From Bryobacterales bacterium (GTDB lineage: Bacteria; Acidobacteriota; Terriglobia; Bryobacterales; Bryobacteraceae): 12,420 nt of DNA. The notes beneath the pieces are model-generated. The model saw only the letters and a list, made by a program, of their open reading frames with translations. It did not search any database and was not told where the DNA came from. Where the stretch lies: the NCBI GenBank assembly GCA_003132905.1, contig PKZC01000296.1, positions 5,453-17,872 of the forward strand, given 5' to 3'. How positions within the stretch are numbered: position 1 is the stretch's first letter; the number at the start of each line of letters is the position of its first letter. Positions 7,183-12,420 of the stretch are shown here, one piece after another. The translations under genes and the position numbers were made by a program.

Positions 7183-9036
7183 TTAGGCGTGACTGACTTG
7201 AGCGACCGCCAGGCCGCGAAGCATGGAGCGTTTCTTCAGATGATGCGCTTGCATGCGGTGCAGGATGTGGTCCAAGAATCGGACCGTGTCGACGATGTGC
7301 TCGCCTTTATTCAACATGACGCACTCCGCCCGGACGCCCATGGCCGCATCGGTAACTTCAGCCCGCGAAGGAGTCCCTGTTTTGGCGAGCGTTTCGAGCA
7401 CCTGGGTGGCCCAGGTGACCGGAATGTGCGCGGCCTCGCTGAGCCACAGAATCTCTTCCTGGATTTCAGCCAGACGTTCGAACCCAACTTCGACGGCAAG
7501 ATCGCCGCGCGCCACCATGATTCCGACCGGATGATGCCGCAGTGCTGCGATCATGATGAGCGGGAGCTGATCAAATCCTTGGCGGCTTTCGATTTTGAGA
7601 TTGATGCCAACGTCGCTTTTCCCGCGCGCGGCTAGCTCCTGCTGCAGCTCGAGAACGTCCTCGGGCCGGCGCACGAAAGACAGCCCGACGATATCGGCAT
7701 GCTGGGCCACAAAGTCCAAATCTCGGCGGTCTTTTTCTGTCATCGCACTGAGGCCGAGGTCGGATTCGGGAAGATTGATCCCTTTCGCCGATCCAAGTTT
7801 GCACCCTTGTGCCACCGCGTGAACAATCTCGACCAGCATGTGATCGGGATGGACCTCGCGGATGCGGCCTTCTATCTTCCCATCGTCGAAGAAGATCGGT
7901 TGGCCCGCCTGCGCTGCGGAAAAAGCCTCGGGTAGGGTACAGGCGATGTGCGGAAGGTCGCGCGGAATGGCGGATTGATCCGCGAGCGGCATACCGGATT
8001 CATTTGTCAGGACGAGTAGATCGCCGGCGCGCAAACGAATGGGTTCTTCGACGAATGGAAGGCCCGCGACGTGGCCCGAAGCGAGTTCGCGGCCCTCCCG
8101 CAGGAGCGACCATTCGGCGTGATTGAGAACGTAGGCCCCTTTGTCGCAGCTGCATAGGCAGCCGTAGTCGCCTTTCTCAATTACTGTCAAGCGTCGCTTC
8201 CGCTTGCCGCTGTCCTTGACCGAGACAATATCGCCCACCCGGGCTGTCTCTAGCAAACTGGCGGGCACAGGTAGCAGTGCGTCCGCGCGGGACAAGCACT
8301 CCGAACTCGCGTGCTTGGAGAAGAGCGCGATTCGCGCGGGACCTATGATTGCGCCTCGGCCATCCTTTGCAACCTTCCATCGCACCACGCGATATCCATG
8401 TCGGATCAGTCCAGTGCGTAGCTTTGGCCCGCCCAGGTCCATAAGCACTTTGCAATGCTTGCCCAGTTCCTGATTGGCACGGCGCAGGTAGGCGATCATG
8501 CATCCCCACTCGCGCTCAGAATCATGTGCGCAGTTGACACGCATTACGTCCATGCCAGCGCCGACCAAACTCTTAACCAGATCGTACGATTGGGCAGCTT
8601 CGGAGGGCATGGTCACCATAATGCGAACGGCGCGGCCTTTCGGCACCGGTCCCATGAGATCGTTCGCGTGTTCGGCCAGTGCGGACGGGCCGGTCGTAAA
8701 GTTGACGCAGCTCGAATCATCCGGAGGCGCGAAGCGGTGCTCGCCAGCGAGCGATTCCAGAACGGCGATGACCGCCTCAAGCTCAGCCATTACACTCGAT
8801 TCGCTGCGTCCGAGCGACGAGAGCCCGAGAGAAGCGAGCCGGGATTGCAGATCACGCAAATCACGCTTGCGCAGGGCTAGATAGTGCACGAGATTTTGAA
8901 CGCTATGACGAGACTGCGGGCATGCCTCAGCGATGGAGGCGCCGAATTCGCGCTCCAATCCCAGACAGGATTCCCGAAGTGTTTTGAGCTCGGTGAGAAG
9001 ATCGTCGACTTTCGATGGCGCAATTGAGGGCTGCAT
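7183..9036 (-). CDS. Atypical pyruvate kinase-like protein with N-terminal extension
   Basis: The 617-residue protein has a helical, leucine-rich N-terminal extension of about 130 residues, then a pyruvate kinase barrel. Barrel motifs are RVNCAH (166-171), MDLGGPKLRTG (199-209), KGINLP (418-423), KIES with the catalytic-lysine equivalent K481 and E483, MVARGDLAVE (507-516), and ATQVLETL with T544. An enlarged B-domain region spans about 210-415. The protein ends soon after the barrel at MLNKGEHI, which replaces the usual SGETA motif, so the C-terminal regulatory domain is absent. K205 stands where potassium-dependent enzymes have glutamate (rabbit E117), a feature of potassium-independent kinases. 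It may make pyruvate and ATP from phosphoenolpyruvate and ADP, but other activity is possible. No clear ribosome site precedes the ATG at 9036; the frame is open to 9168 with unconvincing sequence. Confidence 0.85.
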   Translation of the reverse strand: MQPSIAPSKVDDLLTELKTLRESCLGLEREFGASIAEACPQSRHSVQNLVHYLALRKRDLRDLQSRLASLGLSSLGRSESSVMAELEAVIAVLESLAGEHRFAPPDDSSCVNFTTGPSALAEHANDLMGPVPKGRAVRIMVTMPSEAAQSYDLVKSLVGAGMDVMRVNCAHDSEREWGCMIAYLRRANQELGKHCKVLMDLGGPKLRTGLIRHGYRVVRWKVAKDGRGAIIGPARIALFSKHASSECLSRADALLPVPASLLETARVGDIVSVKDSGKRKRRLTVIEKGDYGCLCSCDKGAYVLNHAEWSLLREGRELASGHVAGLPFVEEPIRLRAGDLLVLTNESGMPLADQSAIPRDLPHIACTLPEAFSAAQAGQPIFFDDGKIEGRIREVHPDHMLVEIVHAVAQGCKLGSAKGINLPESDLGLSAMTEKDRRDLDFVAQHADIVGLSFVRRPEDVLELQQELAARGKSDVGINLKIESRQGFDQLPLIMIAALRHHPVGIMVARGDLAVEVGFERLAEIQEEILWLSEAAHIPVTWATQVLETLAKTGTPSRAEVTDAAMGVRAECVMLNKGEHIVDTVRFLDHILHRMQAHHLKKRSMLRGLAVAQVSHA

Positions 9037-9047
9037 AGTTTGGTTGA

Positions 9048-9063
9048 GGCAAGTAACGGGCCT
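9048..9063 (-). promoter_or_regulatory. Weak sigma-54-like element upstream of the pyruvate kinase-like gene
   Basis: On the minus strand AGGCCCGTTACTTGCC has GGC-C-G and TTGC at RpoN spacing but A for the first T. The predicted start would be near 9037, directly at the chosen ATG, so it would require a leaderless message or a different start codon. I treat it as a low-confidence candidate. Confidence 0.2.
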
Positions 9064-9186
9064 TATGACAGCGGTGTTAAGCGGGAACGGTGTTCCGGGA
9101 TTTGCGGGATGTCCATGCGTGAAATTACGCAAGCCGACGAAGGCACCGCTGGCAGGGTCCACCGGCATCAGAAAACCATGCGGATG

Positions 9187-9202
9187 TGGGCTGGGAATTG
9201 CT
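9187..9202 (+). promoter_or_regulatory. Possible sigma-54 element at the HPF-like gene
   Basis: TGGGCTGGGAATTGCT fits TGG-N8-TTGCW. The implied start near 9213 leaves only about 4 bases before the ATG at 9217, so it works only with a near-leaderless message or use of a later start such as GTG 9223. Otherwise it is coincidental. Confidence 0.25.
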
Positions 9203-9216
9203 CAAGCCAAGGTGCC

Positions 9217-9552
9217 ATGACAGTGCCATTAGAAGTCAACTTCTACAACATGCTGCCGGATCCCGAACTGGTGGAGGCAGCTCAAACGGAAGTGAATTCG
9301 CTGGAGCGTGACAATCCCATCACAAGTTGCCGCGTCACCGTCGGGCCGCCGGACACTGCATCCAAACATTCGCCATATGACGTTCGGATTGTCGTTCTTG
9401 CGGGCTCTAAGATGGTCCGCGTCGAGTGCGATTCGCGTTGGTCCCGATCTGCATGGCATCCGTGGTCCGAGAAGGCGGAACCGGACGCAAGCCAGGGCGC
9501 TCTTCATCGAGCGTTCGCCAAGATTCGGTTCCAACTCCAACGGTCCAACTGA
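9217..9552 (+). CDS. HPF/RaiA-like ribosome-associated protein
   Basis: The 111-residue protein fits the hibernation-promoting factor/RaiA fold. It opens with the family-like VPLEVNFYNM strand, then a helix (PELVEAAQTEVNSLE), the strand ITSCRVTVGPP, and YDVRIVVLAG. It ends with a helix (ALHRAFAKIRFQLQ) that matches the usual AI-DAF-AARRQL ending. Such proteins bind the 30S decoding region and idle ribosomes in stationary phase or hypoxia. The segment at about 70-92 is rich in Trp and Ser and longer than in standard HPF. The start is chosen from homology. AAGG at 9209 is too close to ATG 9217 but well spaced for GTG 9223, so the protein may begin two codons later. The frame is also open upstream through an ATG at 9115. 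It is divergent from the pyruvate kinase-like gene. DosR-regulon RafH (Rv0079) is a functional parallel. Confidence 0.72.
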   Translation: MTVPLEVNFYNMLPDPELVEAAQTEVNSLERDNPITSCRVTVGPPDTASKHSPYDVRIVVLAGSKMVRVECDSRWSRSAWHPWSEKAEPDASQGALHRAFAKIRFQLQRSN

Positions 9553-9609
9553 TGGCGTTCGTTCGAGCGCGCTCCAGTCGCCGGCTCGCGAGTGAGTTTG
9601 GTACATGAG

Positions 9610-9729
9610 ATGCCCTGGAAATGTCGAGTGCCGTTGCGCTTCCATCTGCAGCCCGAGCGGGATGAATACTTAGAAGCTGCTTCCAATCGCAGCAACGGCG
9701 CGCTCGGCTTGGGAGGGTTGTCATGTTGA
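9610..9729 (+). CDS. Possible 39-residue small protein (uncertain)
   Basis: An ATG-initiated frame encodes 39 residues beginning MPWKCRVPLRFHLQ and ending in cysteine. Its stop overlaps the next gene's start as ATGTTGA, an arrangement that would allow translational coupling. No clear ribosome site precedes it and I recognise no family. It occupies most of the 170-base gap between the HPF-like and carboxypeptidase-regulatory-like genes. It may equally be a chance frame. Confidence 0.2.
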   Translation: MPWKCRVPLRFHLQPERDEYLEAASNRSNGALGLGGLSC

Positions 9730-10058
9730 AAAGCACCATCCGCCTTTTAGTGCTTCTGCTGCTTGTCGGTTTTCCGTCCTTACCTCAATTTGAGTTGCGT
9801 AACGTCAGCGGAGTTGTCACCGACAAAAGTGGCAACGTGCTGCCTGGCGCAGCCGTGCAACTAGAGAACCTCAACAACCTGTCAATCATGTCTTACATCA
9901 CAGCCAAAGATGGGTGCTACTACTTCAACAATCTGCACGACGATATCGACTATACCTTGAGAGCCGAGTACCGGAACCACTGCTCTCAGCGGAAGACATT
10001 GACTAAGTTCAATTCGTCCAAACATCCCTGGATACAACTCGTCATACCTATCGACTAG
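9723..10058 (+). CDS. Secreted carboxypeptidase-regulatory-like domain protein
   Basis: The 111-residue protein has a hydrophobic signal peptide (residues 5-18, with basic K3 and R7) and a single carboxypeptidase-regulatory-like beta-sandwich domain. The typical pattern is visible: VSGVVTDKSGNVLPGAAVQL followed by TAKDGCYYFNNL and a YTLRAEY strand. In Acidobacteriota and Bacteroidota this domain commonly precedes TonB-dependent receptors or large adhesins, but here it stands alone and complete with a stop codon. It should be exported; its ligand or partner is unknown. The ribosome site GGGAGGG lies 7 bases before the ATG. Two cysteines in the mature part (about C45 and C66 after cleavage) could form a disulfide. 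Spacing to both neighbours suggests its own transcript. Confidence 0.75.
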   Translation: MLKSTIRLLVLLLLVGFPSLPQFELRNVSGVVTDKSGNVLPGAAVQLENLNNLSIMSYITAKDGCYYFNNLHDDIDYTLRAEYRNHCSQRKTLTKFNSSKHPWIQLVIPID

Positions 10059-10343
10059 CGGCTACACGTACCATTGGTGTCGGCCAAGTCTCTCTTTGGC
10101 GATTCGCGCGCTTCTCTTGCAAGTTGCGCCGCGTACAATGCGGCACAATATTTGAACACCCGCGGCCTTCCGAGCACCGCCGCGCTTCCATCTGAGCGAA
10201 CGAAATGCGTGAAATCACTCAACCTGACCAGCTCTTAGAGGCCTAAGGGACCGCATCTAACTTCGTCTTAGTAGTTTGCGTGAAAAGCCGTTTGGTCAGA
10301 CGGTTGCCCATCAGGGGGTGGAACGCCTTCTGAAAGGACGATC
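10059..10343. other. Intergenic region, 285 bases
   Basis: No convincing gene is seen. It holds a TACAAT box (10134-10139) inside the small inverted repeat GCCGC-N7-GCGGC (10128-10144), without a good -35. A short hairpin CTTAG-AGGC-CTAAG lies at 10234-10247. A 13-residue frame at 10205-10246 starts MREITQPD and resembles codons at 9115. A weak sigma-54-like element lies at 10293. There is no T-rich terminator after the upstream gene. Confidence 0.5.
10293..10308 (+). promoter_or_regulatory. Weak sigma-54-like element upstream of the VWA gene
   Basis: TGGTCAGACGGTTGCC keeps TGG-N8-TTGC spacing but agrees poorly elsewhere. It would start transcription near 10319, 25 bases before the ATG at 10344, a sensible leader containing the GAAAGGA ribosome site. 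Confidence 0.2.
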
Positions 10344-11288
10344 ATGACAAGGATTGCAAAGCTTGTATCACTTGGGCTCGCGTGCGGGTTGTTTACGTGG
10401 GCTCAAACCCCAGTTCCAGCCGGTACGCCCGTTCACATGAACGTGACGATCGGCCACCACTATGGCCATGTGCCACCAACACTCACAAAGGACGACCTCG
10501 TCGTTACGCAGCACTACCAGCCGCTGACCGTCACTAGTTTGATTCCATTGCGCGGCGACCATGCGGGACTCGAGCTCTTCCTGCTGGTCGACAACTGTTC
10601 GAGTTGCGAGCCGGGCTCGAAGTTCGAGGAGTTGAGTCACTTTATCAATTCACAACCAGCGACCACCGCGGTCGGTATTGCCTACATCGTCAATGGACGC
10701 CTGCAACTGGCCGAGAATCCAACGACAGATCATGACCGCGCGATCAAGGCTCTAAACACCCCCACCGGCAACAAGGCGACGAGTCCGTTTGTCGCGCTTT
10801 CCGAGCTAATTCGGGGCTGGCCGCAGGGTATGTCGCGGCGTGCGGTCCTTATGATCTCCAATGGGATCAATCCTGCGGCTACCGGCGACTATCAGGATCG
10901 TTCTGCCGAAACGGCGCTTGAGGCGGCTCAGCGCGCTGGCGTAACCGTCTACGTCATCTATCATCCGAGCGCCGATTATCTGGCAACTGATTCTTCCCAG
11001 ATCTACTCTGGCCAGGTTCAACTCGCGCACGTTGCGAATGAAACCGGCGGCGAGGCGTATTTCTTGGGTTTTGGGCCGCTGCCTTCGGTGGCACCCTTCC
11101 TGGCCGATATGGCGGACCATCTTGCTAACCAGTATCGACTGCTGTTCCTTGCAAAGCCCGCTCAAGAGCCAGGCGATCTGCAACCAGTGACGGTGAAGAG
11201 CAAGATTGCCGATTTGGAAGTGATGGCGCCGGATAGAGTCTGGGTTCCAGCGATTCCATCTGCAACACCGAAGGCCCAAGGTGAGTAA
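10344..11288 (+). CDS. Secreted VWA-domain protein (Acidobacteria-type)
   Basis: The 314-residue protein has a signal peptide (about residues 1-20, ending TWA before QTPVPAG), a short N-terminal beta region that includes DLVVTQHYQPLTV, then a von Willebrand factor A domain at about 75-270. The metal-site motif is degenerate: D83-N-C-S86-S87 rather than D-x-S-x-S. Later strands RRAVLMISNG (165-174) and AGVTVYVIYHP (198-208) are typical of the domain, as is the ending FLADMADHLANQYRLLFLA. This resembles the VWFA-related family abundant in Acidobacteriota, of unknown function, probably adhesion or protein scaffolding outside the cytoplasm. GAAAGGA precedes the ATG by 7 bases. The ABC permease gene begins 5 bases after its stop and its ribosome site overlaps this gene's end, so the two are surely cotranscribed. 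Confidence 0.82.
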   Translation: MTRIAKLVSLGLACGLFTWAQTPVPAGTPVHMNVTIGHHYGHVPPTLTKDDLVVTQHYQPLTVTSLIPLRGDHAGLELFLLVDNCSSCEPGSKFEELSHFINSQPATTAVGIAYIVNGRLQLAENPTTDHDRAIKALNTPTGNKATSPFVALSELIRGWPQGMSRRAVLMISNGINPAATGDYQDRSAETALEAAQRAGVTVYVIYHPSADYLATDSSQIYSGQVQLAHVANETGGEAYFLGFGPLPSVAPFLADMADHLANQYRLLFLAKPAQEPGDLQPVTVKSKIADLEVMAPDRVWVPAIPSATPKAQGE

Positions 11289-11293
11289 CGGCC

Positions 11294-12420
11294 GTGAACG
11301 GAATTCTCAAACTCGCCTATAAGTTGCTTGTCAACGACAAGGCGAAGTTCTCTGCGCTCGTCGTGGGCATTACCTTCGCGGTTTTCCTGATGATCGCAAT
11401 GACTTCGCTGTTTGCCGGGGTTCTGAGCCGTGCCTCCGCGACGGTCATCAACCTTGGGGCTTCCATGTGGATCATGGACCCTTCAGTCCAAACCGTCGCG
11501 AGTACCATTGGCATGCCGGACTTTGTGTTGGACGCGGCGCGAAGCATTCGGGGCGTGGATTATGCCGTGCCCGTTTACTCGGGCGGCGCGCTGGTGAAAT
11601 TGGCCGATGGCGCCTACCAGGCCGTTACGGTTGTGGGCCTCGACGACACAAGCCTGTTCGGCCGGCCCCAACTCCTGCAGGGAAAAATCGAAGACATTTA
11701 TGGCGAGAACGGTTTCTTCGTAGTGAAAGACCCTGAGTTCCCGAAACTGGGCAATCCGCATCTTGGATCGGAATTCGAAGTGAATGAACACCGTGGAGTC
11801 ATTGTGGGTATCGCCAAGGTGGCCAGCAGCGGACTGTTCGGCGTTCCGACGCTCTACACGACCTACGAACGAGCGCTGCAATACATACCGAATCCGCGGT
11901 TCACGATTTCCTATGTTCTGGTGAAGCCCAAGAGCGCAGCCGACATACCCAACATCAAGCGAGAGGTGCAGGCGCTCGGTTACCTGGCGTTGACCAAGGA
12001 CGAGTTCATGGACAAGATATCGGCCTTCTACATGTTCCAGACGGGGCTGGGAATGAATCTGTTGATCATGACCGTGATGAGCTTCATCGTGGGGCTGTCA
12101 ATTTCCGGCCAGACCTTTTACACGTTCGTTTTGGAAAATCTTGAGAAGTTCGGAGCGCTGAAAGCTATGGGCGCCAAGAGCCGCGAGCTGATCTTCATGA
12201 TTCTGTTCCAGGCTAGTTTTACTGCGCTCACCGGCTATGGTTTGGGAATCGGACTATGCGCGCTCACCATTGCTCTCGCCAAGCTGAGGCTCCCCGACTA
12301 TGCCGCGATGATCACCTATTGGAATCTCGGGCTGGCCTTCGTGATGGTGGTGATCATCGCCGCTGTTTCGAGCTATTTCGGCGTCCGAAAAGTATTGCGC
12401 ATCGAGCCGTTCGATATTTT
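11294..12420 (+). CDS. ABC transporter permease, DevC/MacB (FtsX) type, 3'-truncated
   Basis: The frame starts at GTG 11294 and runs off the window, with 375 complete codons visible. The topology is that of MacB/DevC-like permeases: one membrane segment at about 20-44, a large extracytoplasmic domain at about 50-250, then three segments at about 254-276, 299-328 and 344-364. The coupling-helix motif LEKFGALKAMGAKSRELIF lies between segments two and three. Family knowledge: such permeases work with an ATPase, and often a membrane-fusion protein, to drive periplasmic substrate release or export rather than classical transport through the membrane. AAGGTGAG, overlapping the VWA gene stop, is a good ribosome site 8 bases upstream of the GTG. 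An ATPase gene is expected just beyond the window. Substrate unknown; DevC-like is my closest guess. Confidence 0.85.
   Translation, partial: MNGILKLAYKLLVNDKAKFSALVVGITFAVFLMIAMTSLFAGVLSRASATVINLGASMWIMDPSVQTVASTIGMPDFVLDAARSIRGVDYAVPVYSGGALVKLADGAYQAVTVVGLDDTSLFGRPQLLQGKIEDIYGENGFFVVKDPEFPKLGNPHLGSEFEVNEHRGVIVGIAKVASSGLFGVPTLYTTYERALQYIPNPRFTISYVLVKPKSAADIPNIKREVQALGYLALTKDEFMDKISAFYMFQTGLGMNLLIMTVMSFIVGLSISGQTFYTFVLENLEKFGALKAMGAKSRELIFMILFQASFTALTGYGLGIGLCALTIALAKLRLPDYAAMITYWNLGLAFVMVVIIAAVSSYFGVRKVLRIEPFDI

Noticed and set aside
8455..8884. Plus-strand frames of about 130-140 codons
   Set aside because: Antisense to the pyruvate kinase-like gene, arginine- and serine-rich products with no family resemblance.
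10128..10144. TACAAT inside GCCGC-N7-GCGGC as a regulated sigma-70 promoter
   Set aside because: No -35 box at suitable spacing and 200 bases from the next gene; left as a note in the intergenic entry.
9633..10199. Shared 13-mer GCGCTTCCATCTG near 9635 and 10187
   Set aside because: About one exact 13-base match is expected by chance in a window this size; flanks align poorly.
10368..11279. Minus-strand frames of 90 and 157 codons
   Set aside because: Antisense to the VWA-domain gene, whose product has a signal peptide and clear domain strands.
1..12420. CRISPR array, prophage, transposon or toxin-antitoxin module
   Set aside because: No regular repeats, integrase, transposase, terminal inverted repeats or small toxin-like pairs were found.

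Overview
This is a bacterial chromosomal window with moderately high GC. It is gene-dense on both strands and has no rRNA, tRNA, CRISPR array or recognisable insertion sequence. The gene families suggest an Acidobacteriota-like soil bacterium: a short secreted VWA protein of the type common in that phylum, a one-domain carboxypeptidase-regulatory-like secreted protein, and a long atypical pyruvate kinase. The phylum is inferred from this gene style only.

Positions 1-9552 hold a stress or dormancy gene cluster. On the plus strand a 5'-truncated baeRF-family (eRF1-like) gene is followed by a tandem-domain universal stress protein and a MepK-like murein endopeptidase. Converging on these is a minus-strand pair: a triple-BON protein and an LdtD/YcbB-type L,D-transpeptidase, whose 3' end overlaps the endopeptidase gene by 38 bp. 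Next come a two-CBS-domain protein (plus) and a minus-strand zinc alcohol dehydrogenase-Hsp20 pair. The last two sets converge on a shared bidirectional terminator. An atypical pyruvate kinase-like gene (minus) then lies divergent from a small HPF/RaiA-like ribosome hibernation gene (plus).

Positions 9553-12420 look like a separate envelope/secretion region. They hold a small secreted beta-sandwich protein, a secreted VWA-domain protein, and a DevC/MacB-type ABC transporter permease that runs off the window end.

Tandem Usp, two-CBS protein, baeRF protein, alpha-crystallin Hsp and HPF-like protein together reproduce, family for family, several signature members of the mycobacterial DosR dormancy regulon. 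Here they sit in one locus with cell-wall 3-3 crosslink enzymes and two metabolic enzymes. Several upstream regions carry TGG-N8-TTGC elements with the spacing of sigma-54 promoters. The CBS and alcohol dehydrogenase genes have the best ones, so RpoN-dependent activation of part of the cluster is a testable idea. No regulator is encoded in the window.
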